Made by a program: the position numbers and the translations under genes
Notes under the pieces: model-generated
Seen by the model: only the letters and a program-made list of their open reading frames with translations
Database searches by the model: none
What the model was told of the DNA's origin: nothing
Source: an uncultured Allobaculum sp.
GTDB lineage: Bacteria; Bacillota_I; Bacilli_A; Erysipelotrichales; Erysipelotrichaceae
Direction: 5' to 3'
Assembly: GCA_910579655.1 (NCBI GenBank)
Contig: CAJTVE010000053.1
Location: 1-22,379, forward strand
Length of the DNA stretch: 22,379 nucleotides
In this document: one piece after another, positions 14,303 to 21,423 of the stretch
Numbering within the stretch: the first letter of the stretch is position 1
How the letters are laid out: each line of letters opens with the position of its first letter

Positions 14303-14794
14303 ATGAAAAAGAATGAAGTTTTTCCATGGCCTATGGAAGAAGGAACGGCCATGGATTTTGTAGATGGTAAGCTTTTACTGGTTGTCAAAGACGATGAATG
14401 GAACGAAAACCAGCTGGCCAGTGCAGCCAGAGAACCATTCAGCGTCATGGCGTGTGAGACCAATGGCATGATCATCTTCCTGCTGGAGGGCGGCCCATTG
14501 GATACTTGCGATTTTTATTTCAACATTCAGGAGTGTGATGAAAAGGATCAGCTGCTGGCTGCAAAGAATATTGATGTACAGGCAGTGCTGCTTGATGCCA
14601 ATAATGTGATAAAAGTCGTAAAAAGTGCCACGCTTGCAGCAAAACCGAGTGAAGAGCTGCACAAGCTTTTCGAAAAACAGGCTAAGATGGAGTTCATGCC
14701 GGGAGAATATGACGTCAATCTTGACGGACTGATGGCCACAATGGAGCCAGCGGAACTGGCCCGTTATGGGAAAGTCAGCTTCCAGCTCAACTGA
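14303..14794 (+). CDS. Hypothetical protein before the ACT/UPF0210 pair
   Basis: 163 residues, soluble, no signal peptide or transmembrane segment, no family recognised. A beta-rich first half (GKLLLVVKDDEW, GMIIFLLEGGPLDTCDFYF) leads to a more helical end (KPSEELHKLFEKQAKMEFM), closing with VSFQLN. The ATG at 14303 is preferred because a TGCTATACT promoter ends 7 nt before it. An in-frame ATG at 14279 would lie upstream of that -10 box. No Shine-Dalgarno precedes either. The ACT gene follows 73 nt after the stop with no terminator between, so cotranscription is likely. Confidence 0.72.
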   Translation: MKKNEVFPWPMEEGTAMDFVDGKLLLVVKDDEWNENQLASAAREPFSVMACETNGMIIFLLEGGPLDTCDFYFNIQECDEKDQLLAAKNIDVQAVLLDANNVIKVVKSATLAAKPSEELHKLFEKQAKMEFMPGEYDVNLDGLMATMEPAELARYGKVSFQLN

Positions 14795-14867
14795 CCTGGA
14801 AATCTATCCCGACATCAGGACTGCACAAAGAAGTCCAAAACCCGAATAGAGGAGAAGTTTGAAAAGT

Positions 14868-15137
14868 ATGAAAGCTGTTATCAGTGTAATCGGACAGGAC
14901 CGCGTTGGAATCCTGGCCATGTGCGCCAATGTCTGTGCCGGACATCAGGTGAATGTTCTTGAAGTTTCACAGACTATTCTCGATGGTATGTTTTCGATGA
15001 CGATGATCGTCGATATGGACCGGATGGATATTACCTTTGACGCCTTTGCGGGCGAACTCGAAACACTCGGAATTGAAAACGCTCTGGTTATCCGGGTCAT
15101 GAACTACGAAATTTTCCAGGCGATGCACACGATTTAG
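14868..15137 (+). CDS. ACT domain protein (UPF0237 type)
   Basis: 89 residues forming a single ACT domain: KAVISVIGQDRVGILAMCAN, then VNVLEVSQTILDGMFSMTMIVDM and the final helix/strand ending in VIRVMNYEIFQAMH. ACT domains bind amino acids or other small ligands. This subgroup, related to GcvR-like proteins, is widely paired with UPF0210 genes, as here, 9 nt downstream. The ATG at 14868 fits the family N-terminus. A TTG at 14859, 4 nt after GGAG and in frame, would add three residues and fits the ribosome site spacing somewhat better. The pair's function is not established; a ligand-sensing subunit for the UPF0210 protein is inference. Confidence 0.88.
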   Translation: MKAVISVIGQDRVGILAMCANVCAGHQVNVLEVSQTILDGMFSMTMIVDMDRMDITFDAFAGELETLGIENALVIRVMNYEIFQAMHTI

Positions 15138-15146
15138 AGGGCCGCT

Positions 15147-16502
15147 ATGCAGACAGATAAAATTCTGGAAACCATCAAGATGATTGATGAGGAGTGCCTG
15201 GATATCCGCACCATTACGATGGGCATCTCCTTGCTGGATTGTGCGGATGCTGACATTCATGAATCCTGCCGTAAAATTGAACGAAAAATCTGCACGCTGG
15301 CCAAAGACCTGGTCAAAGTAGGCGATGATATTTCCCGTGAATATGGAATTCCGGTTGTCAATAAACGGGTTTCTGTCACCCCGATTGCCATGCTTGCAGC
15401 CGCAAGCGGCGGCGATCCTGTTGAATATGCACTGACTTTAGAGCGTTGTGCCCAGAAACTTGGTGTGAACTTTATCGGCGGCTATTCAGCTCTGGTGCAG
15501 AAGGGCTATTCGCATGGTGATCATGCGCTGATCGAAAGTATTCCAAGAGCCCTTGCGGCTACCCAGCATGTGTGTGCTTCAGTCAATATTGGCAGCACAA
15601 AAGCCGGTATCAACATGGATGCGGTCAAACAGATGGGGAAAATCATCCGCGAAAGTGCTGAACTGACAGCCGATGACAACTGCCTTGGGGCAGCTAAACT
15701 GGTTGTCTTCTGCAATGCCCCTGAGGATAACCCATTCATGGCGGGTGCTTTCCATGGCGTTGGTGAAGGAGACTGCGTCATCAATGTTGGCGTATCCGGT
15801 CCTGGCGTGGTCCGGGCTGCGCTGGCGAAAATGCCAAAGGATGCACCGATGAATGAACTGGCTGACCTGATCAAGCGCACCGCCTTCAAAATCACCCGCA
15901 TGGGACAGATGGTCGGCCGTGAAGCTGGAAAACGTCTTGGCGTTCCATTTGGTATTGTCGATCTGTCCTTGGCTCCGACACCAGCCGTTGGGGACTCGGT
16001 TGCCTATATTCTGGAAGAAATGGGCCTGGAAACCTGCGGCGCCTATGGAACCACTGCTTGCCTGGCCATGCTCAACGATGCAGTAAAAAAAGGCGGGGTG
16101 ATGGCTGCAAACAACGTTGGCGGCCTGTCGGGTGCCTTCATTCCAGTTTCTGAAGATGCTGGCATGATCCATGCGGCATCCAAAGGTGTGCTCAAACTTG
16201 AAAAACTGGAAGCGATGACTGCAGTGTGCTCGGTAGGTCTGGATATGATCGTTGTTCCAGGATCGACCAGTGCGGACATCATTTCGGGTATGATTGCGGA
16301 TGAAGCGGCGATTGGTATGGTGAACTCCAAAACGACAGCAGTGCGTGTCATTCCGGCAATTGGCAAAGAAGTCGGTGATGTCCTCGACTTTGGCGGCCTG
16401 CTGGGATCCGGTCCGGTCATGGAGATCAACCAGGAAAATAACTCCGTCTTCGTCAACCGCGGCGGCCGCATTCCAGCTCCTTTACAGGCGCTGAAAAACT
16501 GA
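15147..16502 (+). CDS. UPF0210 (DUF711, PFL-like) protein
   Basis: 451 residues, the normal length for this conserved family of unknown function. It is named PFL-like for fold resemblance to pyruvate formate-lyase/glycyl radical barrels. Characteristic stretches are IRTITMGISLLDCAD near the N-terminus, NKRVSVTPIAML, FIGGYSALVQKGYSHGD, CASVNIGSTKAGINMDAV, INVGVSGPGVVRAAL, and the Gly-rich end DFGGLLGSGPVMEIN and NRGGRIPAPLQALKN. No obvious C-terminal glycyl-radical motif is seen, so radical chemistry should not be assumed. AGAGG lies 6 nt before the ATG, and the ACT gene ends 9 nt upstream. The two probably form one complex or regulated enzyme. Confidence 0.93.
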   Translation: MQTDKILETIKMIDEECLDIRTITMGISLLDCADADIHESCRKIERKICTLAKDLVKVGDDISREYGIPVVNKRVSVTPIAMLAAASGGDPVEYALTLERCAQKLGVNFIGGYSALVQKGYSHGDHALIESIPRALAATQHVCASVNIGSTKAGINMDAVKQMGKIIRESAELTADDNCLGAAKLVVFCNAPEDNPFMAGAFHGVGEGDCVINVGVSGPGVVRAALAKMPKDAPMNELADLIKRTAFKITRMGQMVGREAGKRLGVPFGIVDLSLAPTPAVGDSVAYILEEMGLETCGAYGTTACLAMLNDAVKKGGVMAANNVGGLSGAFIPVSEDAGMIHAASKGVLKLEKLEAMTAVCSVGLDMIVVPGSTSADIISGMIADEAAIGMVNSKTTAVRVIPAIGKEVGDVLDFGGLLGSGPVMEINQENNSVFVNRGGRIPAPLQALKN

Positions 16503-16883
16503 TGGCAAAAAACGGATGACTCTTGTGAGAACTGTGAACTGATGGCAGAGGGAGCGGATTGTCGAGATGGATCCATCAGACAGAGATTTGATCCATCAGA
16601 CAGAGATTTCTGGTGATTTTTGGCAGAGAGTCTGGCGAAGTTCTGGCAGATGGTCACAGGTAGAGACTGGCAAAGAACTGGAGTTACGAACTCCATAGAG
16701 AGAAAGCCGGCTGTTTTGAGAATTTTAGAAGGCCTGATTTTTGAATGGAGATTCGTTTCTGATGAAAATGTCCATTGCCTATAGACAGAATTCGAAATTC
16801 AAGTGAAAAATGTGAATTTATGGTATGTCATCCGATAAATCCGACAAAATTGGGCGTAGAATTACGAAAATGATGACTATCGT
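16503..16883. other. Intergenic before the T-box promoter
   Basis: About 380 bp with no gene. It contains direct repeats of AACTGATGGCA (around 16497 and 16537), a 20-bp tandem duplication (16570-16609), and a small inverted repeat GAGTT-ACG-AACTC (16681-16693). No clear terminator for the UPF0210 gene was found. Confidence 0.6.
16570..16609. repeat. 20-bp tandem duplication
   Basis: GATCCATCAGACAGAGATTT occurs twice head-to-tail without mismatch (16570-16589, 16590-16609). Confidence 0.95.
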
Positions 16884-16912
16884 TTGCCTTTCTTGAATCC
16901 CTGTGCTTAAAT
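16884..16912 (+). promoter_or_regulatory. Promoter of T-box transcript
   Basis: TTGCCT (16884-16889), a 17-bp spacer, and TTAAAT (16907-16912) preceded by TG (extended -10). It is placed so that transcription begins just before stem I of the T-box. Confidence 0.55.
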
Positions 16913-16918
16913 CTTCGC

Positions 16919-17151
16919 ATAAACGAAGAAGAGAAGTAGTAAGGACCGGAAACTTGCAGAGAGACGGCGGTTGGTGAAAGTCGTCAGTGGAACGTCCTGA
17001 ACGTGTCTTGGAGTGCGGGTTAATCCCTGCCGTTGTCCGCGTTAAGGATAAAGTGCCCTGATCAGACCGAAAAAAAGGATCGTGAATCAGGGAAGTTAGG
17101 TGGTACCGCGTGATCAAGCGCCCTTTCAGAGAATGAAAGGACGCTTTTTTT
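16919..17151 (+). promoter_or_regulatory. T-box riboswitch, predicted arginine-specific
   Basis: tRNA-sensing leader that allows read-through when the cognate tRNA is uncharged. Stem I features are AGAAGTAGTAAGG, the AG-bulge element AGAGAGACGG, the GGTTGGTGAAAGTCGTC apical region, and the specifier side CTGAACGTGTCTTGGAGTG. In the usual frame, GAA precedes the triplet and a purine then TCTTGGAG follow, so the specifier is CGT (Arg). Other registers, AAC (Asn) or ACG (Thr), fit less well. The T-box bulge AGGTGGTACCGCG is at 17098-17110. The terminator stem is 17117-17127 with 17135-17145, followed by Ts. The controlled genes form an amino acid ABC importer, consistent with arginine. Confidence 0.93.
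17117..17151 (+). terminator. T-box regulated terminator
   Basis: AGCGCCCTTTC (17117-17127) pairs with GAAAGGACGCT (17135-17145) with one mismatch, followed by a T run. Its 5' arm lies next to the T-box sequence, so formation of the antiterminator would exclude it. Confidence 0.88.
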
Positions 17152-17194
17152 ATTCAGGACTTCTCAAGGGACCGATCCCGGAAAGGAAAATGTT

Positions 17195-18001
17195 ATGAAC
17201 AAAACAGCATCAGCAGCTTTATGCTCCGTCTTTGCCCTCGCTATGGCAGCATGCTCTTCCAATGCCGGCAGCACTTCTTCTGCCAGCAGTGCAAGTTCCA
17301 CAGCCGCAGCAAGCACAGAACCAGAAACAACGATTCTGATTGGTATTTCTCCAGACTACCCGCCATATGAATCCAAATCCGCCTCTGGAGAAATCGAAGG
17401 ATTTGATATTGATATGACTAAATGGATTTTCGATTATCTCAACGAAAATGGTCATAACTACAAATATGAATTTGAAGAATTGTCTTTTGATACCATCATC
17501 TCCTCCTTGCAGGCAGGACAGATTGATTTAGGGATTTCCGGTTTCACTTACGATGAAGACCGTGAAGGAATTTTCTCGGATTCCTACTATGATTCCGCTC
17601 AGGTTCTGGTGGTTTCTGAGGACTCTGATGTAACCAGCACCGATGATTTGAACGGCAAAACCGTCAGCGCCCAGATGGGAACAACGGGCGAGGATGTAGC
17701 CAATGGCATTGAAGGCGCCAAAGTTCAGGCTGTCAGCGATGCGAATGTCATGATGGAAAACTTAAAAGCACACGGAATCGATGCAGTTGTCATCGATAGA
17801 GCAGTTGCCGATAAATATGTAGCCGAAGGCGGCTTCAAAGTTGTTGGCGAAGATCTTATGGATGAAGAAAATATCATCTACTCAACAGAAGACCACCAGG
17901 ATCTGATGGATCAGATCAATGAAGCAATTAAAGCGTTTAAGGAAAGCGAAGATTACCAGACTTTAACAGAAACCTGGTTCTCGAACAGCGCTGCCGAATA
18001 A
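17195..18001 (+). CDS. Amino acid ABC transporter, binding lipoprotein
   Basis: Extracellular solute-binding protein (family 3) of a polar amino acid importer, anchored as a lipoprotein. Of 268 residues, the signal peptide ends at AMAAC (lipid-modified Cys20), followed by a Ser/Ala/Thr-rich linker to about residue 43. The binding domain begins ILIGISPDYPPYES, then EIEGFDIDMTKWI, LQAGQIDLGISGFTYDEDRE, and the hinge-proximal LNGKTVSAQMGTTGEDVA. The C-terminal lobe ends ESEDYQTLTETWF. The GFDIDM and DLGISGFTYDEDR segments are those that grip the alpha-amino and carboxyl groups. The T-box upstream predicts arginine as ligand, not provable from the protein alone. A GGAAAGGAAAA ribosome site precedes the ATG. 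Confidence 0.95.
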   Translation: MNKTASAALCSVFALAMAACSSNAGSTSSASSASSTAAASTEPETTILIGISPDYPPYESKSASGEIEGFDIDMTKWIFDYLNENGHNYKYEFEELSFDTIISSLQAGQIDLGISGFTYDEDREGIFSDSYYDSAQVLVVSEDSDVTSTDDLNGKTVSAQMGTTGEDVANGIEGAKVQAVSDANVMMENLKAHGIDAVVIDRAVADKYVAEGGFKVVGEDLMDEENIIYSTEDHQDLMDQINEAIKAFKESEDYQTLTETWFSNSAAE

Positions 18002-18013
18002 TTCTGATTTCGG

Positions 18014-18685
18014 ATGAGTAAAATTTTAACCCAGCAGAATCTGCTCTTTCTGCTTAAAGGAGCCGGAATTTCTCTGGCTCTTGCTCTTGGTGCTCTGTTG
18101 ATTGGAATGGTGATCGGAATTCTGATGGCTGCCGGCCGCCTTTCCAAAATTAAAATCCTGAACTGGCTGTGCACAGGCTATGTGGAGATTTTCCGTGGAA
18201 CTCCAATGCTGATGCAGATCATGTTCTTTTATCTGGCTGTTCCGGTTCTGATCCGGATGGTGACTGGTGTGCGGGTGCGCATGGATGTATACATGGTTGC
18301 CCTGACGGCTTTGTCCTTAAACTCCGGCGCCTATCAGTCGGAGCTGTTTCGCTCTGGGATTCAGGGCGTCGACAAAGGACAATGGGAAGCCTGTGAAACA
18401 CTTGGCATTGGCTACTGGCCGATGATGTTCAAAATCATTCTGCCTCAGGCTTTCAAGCGCATCATCCCACCTCTGGTTTCTGAATTTATTACGCTGATCA
18501 AGGATTCCTCGCTGGCCAGCTGTATCGGGGCCGGAGAGCTGATGTATAATGCCCAGGTTCTGGGTTCACAGTATTACAACTATCTGGTACCGCTGGTTGT
18601 TGCCAGTGTCATGTATCTGGCGATGACACTGATTATCAGCTGGCTGTCCCGCAAGCTGGAAAGGAGGATGGCTGTCAGTGACTGA
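18014..18685 (+). CDS. Amino acid ABC transporter, permease
   Basis: Inner-membrane subunit of the importer (HisM/HisQ/GlnP type), 223 residues with about five transmembrane segments. It shows FRGTPMLMQIMFFYLAVP after the second segment and the cytoplasmic EAA loop that docks to the ATPase, EACETLGIGYWPMMFKIILP (about residues 124-143). A later segment (PLVVASVMYLAMTLIISWL) precedes a basic C-terminus. There is only one permease gene, so it would form a homodimer. It starts 12 nt after the binding-protein stop, and its end overlaps the ATPase start by 8 nt, marking a coupled three-gene operon. Confidence 0.95.
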   Translation: MSKILTQQNLLFLLKGAGISLALALGALLIGMVIGILMAAGRLSKIKILNWLCTGYVEIFRGTPMLMQIMFFYLAVPVLIRMVTGVRVRMDVYMVALTALSLNSGAYQSELFRSGIQGVDKGQWEACETLGIGYWPMMFKIILPQAFKRIIPPLVSEFITLIKDSSLASCIGAGELMYNAQVLGSQYYNYLVPLVVASVMYLAMTLIISWLSRKLERRMAVSD

Positions 18686-19433
18686 TTCAAATGCAGAATA
18701 TATGATTGAAGCCAAGGACCTTTCCAAATATTTTGAACGGCTCCATGCTCTGAAAGGAGCCAGCCTGAATGTGAAAAAAGGTGAAGTGGTCTGCCTGATC
18801 GGTCCATCTGGATCCGGAAAATCGACGTTTCTACGCTGTATTCATGGTCTGGAAACCCCGGATCAGGGGGAAGTCTATCTGGATGGGGTCAAGATGGATC
18901 CGTCCAACAAGGTGCAGTATCGTGAACTGCGCAATAAGATGGGCTTTGTTTTCCAGCACTTTAACCTGTTTCCGAACCTGACGGTTCTTGATAATTGCAA
19001 GTTTGCCCAGATCAATGTCCTGAAACGATCGGATGAAGAAGCTCAGCAAGTGGCTATGGAATATCTGGCTAAAGTCGGTCTGACGGAGAAGAAAGATGCC
19101 TATCCAAATAACCTTTCCGGTGGACAGAAACAGCGCGTGGCGATTGCCAGAGCCCTTTGCATGAATCCGGAAATCATGCTCTTTGACGAGCCGACTTCTG
19201 CTCTTGACCCGGAAATGATCAAGGAAGTTCTGGAAGTTATGCAGGAACTCGCCGATCAGGGAATGACAATGGTGGTCGTGACTCACGAGATGGGTTTTGC
19301 CAGAAAAGTTGGAACCCGTGTTGTTTTCCTTGAAAACGGCCGGGTTGTGGAAGATGCGGACAGCGAAACCTTCTTTACTGCTCCTAAATCAGAACGAGCC
19401 CAGGAATTTTTGTCCAAAGTCATTTACGACTGA
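18678..19433 (+). CDS. Amino acid ABC transporter, ATP-binding subunit
   Basis: Cytoplasmic ATPase (GlnQ/HisP type) driving amino acid import. 251 residues with Walker A GPSGSGKST (42-50), Q-loop VFQHFNLFPNLTV, signature LSGGQKQRVAIARAL, Walker B MLFDEPTSALDPE, and the switch histidine in VVVTHEMGFARKV. It uses a GTG start at 18678 with AAGGAGG at 18661-18667 and overlaps the permease gene by 8 nt. Sequence class does not define substrate; the arginine assignment comes only from the T-box upstream. Confidence 0.96.
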   Translation: MTDSNAEYMIEAKDLSKYFERLHALKGASLNVKKGEVVCLIGPSGSGKSTFLRCIHGLETPDQGEVYLDGVKMDPSNKVQYRELRNKMGFVFQHFNLFPNLTVLDNCKFAQINVLKRSDEEAQQVAMEYLAKVGLTEKKDAYPNNLSGGQKQRVAIARALCMNPEIMLFDEPTSALDPEMIKEVLEVMQELADQGMTMVVVTHEMGFARKVGTRVVFLENGRVVEDADSETFFTAPKSERAQEFLSKVIYD

Positions 19434-19458
19434 TCTGAGTTTTCAATTGAATTCAATA

Positions 19459-19496
19459 TTCATCGACCGTTCCAGCCTGGCTGAACGGTCGATGAA
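19459..19496 (+). terminator. Long hairpin after the ABC operon
   Basis: TTCATCGACCGTT (19459-19471) pairs perfectly with AACGGTCGATGAA (19484-19496), and the stem continues inward through CAGCC/GGCTG with one bulged C. It is followed by CTGTATATAG rather than a T run. It may be a weak terminator, or an mRNA-end stabiliser or attenuation point before the aminotransferase gene. Confidence 0.55.
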
Positions 19497-19610
19497 CTGT
19501 ATATAGGGATCCTGACAGAGGATAAAGCAGATGAGAAAGTGGAACAGCGCCAAAATGGCCGCATCAAAACAATAAGGAAGACAATATTGAAAGAGTAGAG
19601 GAAAGGAAAT

Positions 19611-20732
19611 ATGGAAATTAAGGATTTTCTGACCGAAAAGTGGATGAACGACTATGAAAGAGCAGCCCGGTTTAATCTGACCGACACTTCCTGCGACGCA
19701 CTAAGCGTGGCGGATCTGCTCGCCTTACAGCCAGATGCATTAGACAATCTGGCTCTGGACTATGGCTGGATTTCGGGAGATCCCGCTTTACGGCAGGAGA
19801 TCCTTTCTTTGTATTCCAGCCAGGATGAAGACACCCTGACCACCACCTGCGGGGCTTTGCAGGGAAATGAAATGGTGATGGCAATGCTGCTTGGAAATGG
19901 AGATCATGTCATTACCTTTACGCCAGGTTATCAGCAGTTCGCGGAGTTTCCACGCTGGCTGGGTTGTGATGTAAATGAAATCGAACTTTGCGAAGAAGAC
20001 TGGTCTTTGGATCTTGCTGCCCTCAAAGCTGCTTTAAAGTCCAATACGCGGCTGATTGTCTTTGCCAATCCAAGCAACCCAACCGGTACGTGGCTTGATG
20101 AAAAACAACTTGCAAAGCTGATTGATCTGGCAAGAGACCAGAATCAAAAAACGGGGCAGCCGCTCTGGATTCTTTGCGATGAGGTGTATCGCGATCCAAC
20201 GGATAAAAAACAACCGGCGATCAGTGATCTCTATGAATACGGTGTTTCTTCCGGAAGCTTTTCCAAGCTGCTGGGACTTGCGGGGCTTCGCTTAGGGTGG
20301 ATCAAAGGCAATGCCGATCTGATTGGCCAGATCAATACCTTTCGGGACTACACCATTATCTCGGCTGGTCCATTATCTGAACGTTTAGGAGCGATTGCTC
20401 TTCAGAATAAAGAGAAGATTTTGAACCATACGCACCAGACGGTTGCCAATAATCTTGAAGTTTTGCGCAAATGGCTCCAGCAGACCCCATACTTTTCCTG
20501 TGTTCTGCCGGAACATGGGACTGTGGCGTTTTTAAAAATTCCAGAAGGCGTTTCAAGTGAGCGCTTTGCCAGAGATTTGCTGGAAGAGACCGGAATTTTC
20601 TTTGCTCCGGGCAGCTGCTTCCAAAAAGAAGGGTATGTCAGACTTGGATTGGGGAAAACCCATGAAAATCTGGCGGGGGTTCTTGAAAACCTCGATGCCT
20701 GGACTGCAAACTGGCTGAAGCATCTTGATTAA
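19611..20732 (+). CDS. PLP-dependent aminotransferase, class I/II fold
   Basis: 373-residue cytosolic fold-type I PLP enzyme. It shows the cofactor ring-binding region TPGYQQF (about 104-110), NPSNPTGT (153-160), CDEVYRD with Asp190 for the pyridine nitrogen, the Schiff-base lysine in SGSFSKLLGLAGLRLGW (Lys219), and a C-terminal Arg in KEGYVRLGLGK that would bind the substrate carboxylate. The N-terminus (FLTEKWMNDYERAARFNL) is unlike classical AspC. The substrate is not identifiable. It lies 177 nt after the T-box-controlled transporter, separated by a hairpin without a T tract, so it may be partly cotranscribed and act on an arginine-related compound; that is inference. The ribosome site is AGGAAAGGAAAT before the ATG. 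Confidence 0.9.
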   Translation: MEIKDFLTEKWMNDYERAARFNLTDTSCDALSVADLLALQPDALDNLALDYGWISGDPALRQEILSLYSSQDEDTLTTTCGALQGNEMVMAMLLGNGDHVITFTPGYQQFAEFPRWLGCDVNEIELCEEDWSLDLAALKAALKSNTRLIVFANPSNPTGTWLDEKQLAKLIDLARDQNQKTGQPLWILCDEVYRDPTDKKQPAISDLYEYGVSSGSFSKLLGLAGLRLGWIKGNADLIGQINTFRDYTIISAGPLSERLGAIALQNKEKILNHTHQTVANNLEVLRKWLQQTPYFSCVLPEHGTVAFLKIPEGVSSERFARDLLEETGIFFAPGSCFQKEGYVRLGLGKTHENLAGVLENLDAWTANWLKHLD

Positions 20733-20734
20733 CC

Positions 20735-20775
20735 AATCCGAAGCTTCTTAGATGTTGAGAAGTTTCGGATTTTTT
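20735..20775 (+). terminator. Aminotransferase terminator
   Basis: AATCCGAAGCTTCT (20735-20748) pairs with AGAAGTTTCGGATT (20758-20771) with one mismatch, then TTTT. It begins 2 nt after the stop codon. Confidence 0.85.
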
Positions 20776-20931
20776 AATCCAGCTACGGTTAAAACTGACT
20801 GCGGTTGATCGACGAAAATCACCAGAAAGACCGGTGATGACGAAAAATGAAGGAAATTGATGCGAAAATCGGGGAGTTCGAGGTTGTACAGGGCAACATC
20901 TCTTACAATTTTCAATCGCTTGAGATGGCCG

Positions 20932-20940
20932 TGTTAGAAT
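20932..20940 (+). promoter_or_regulatory. Extended -10 abutting the lipoprotein start
   Basis: TGTTAGAAT (TG-N-TAGAAT) ends 6 nt before the ATG at 20947, implying a transcript starting at or next to the start codon. No convincing -35 box. Confidence 0.5.
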
Positions 20941-20946
20941 GAGGGA

Positions 20947-21423
20947 ATGAAAACATGGAAAAATATCATCCTTCTGGCAGTTTGTGTGCTGCTTTCAGGA
21001 TGTCATTCAAAGTCAAAAGTCGATCCGGCTACCTCTTCAAACTGGCAGTGCACCCAGTCCACGACAGTTTTCCAGCTTGAAAACAACCAGGATACCCTGC
21101 AGAAAACAAGACAGGTTTTCATTCTGCCTTATGATGCCATCGTTCATGATGAAAATACCGATACAGACACCGCCAAGCAGAAAGCCCTGGAACTCTGTGC
21201 ACAGATGTTTAAAGATATCCATGGCGTCACGTTCGAGAGTGAGGCTGTTGAGACCGGAATTCAATGCACGCTGACCATTGATTATGGACAGGCGGATCTT
21301 TCGCAGCTGAAGGAGGCCGGACTGACGGATGAACTTGGATTAAAGGAAGGCTATATTTCTCTTTCCGATACCATCGATAAACTGGAATCGGATGGATTTG
21401 CCTGTCAGGCGGTGAGCCGATGA
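20947..21423 (+). CDS. Lipoprotein, possibly DUF1307/YehR-like
   Basis: 158 residues with a type II signal peptide: basic KTWK, hydrophobic IILLAVCVLL, lipobox LSGC (Cys19). The mature part has a pattern reminiscent of DUF1307 (YehR-type) lipoproteins: a strand with QDTLQKTRQVFILPYDAI, a helix AKQKALELCAQMFKDIHGV, and a strand with QCTLTIDYGQADLSQL. The similarity is from memory and weak. Two further cysteines (in NWQCTQ and GIQCTL) could be structural. GAGGGA directly abuts the ATG, too close for a normal Shine-Dalgarno, and a TAGAAT -10 box ends 6 nt before it. The stop overlaps the next gene's start (ATGA), so the two are translationally coupled. Confidence 0.78.
   Translation: MKTWKNIILLAVCVLLSGCHSKSKVDPATSSNWQCTQSTTVFQLENNQDTLQKTRQVFILPYDAIVHDENTDTDTAKQKALELCAQMFKDIHGVTFESEAVETGIQCTLTIDYGQADLSQLKEAGLTDELGLKEGYISLSDTIDKLESDGFACQAVSR

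Noticed and set aside
14375..14662. Minus-strand open frame of 95 residues
   Set aside because: Antisense to the hypothetical gene at 14303, without start signals.
15147..16502. UPF0210 gene as a true glycyl-radical pyruvate formate-lyase
   Set aside because: No glycyl-radical motif near the C-terminus and no activating enzyme nearby; the length and motifs are those of the UPF0210 family.
16818..17117. Minus-strand 99-residue open frame
   Set aside because: It runs antisense through the T-box leader, which explains the sequence; no ribosome site.
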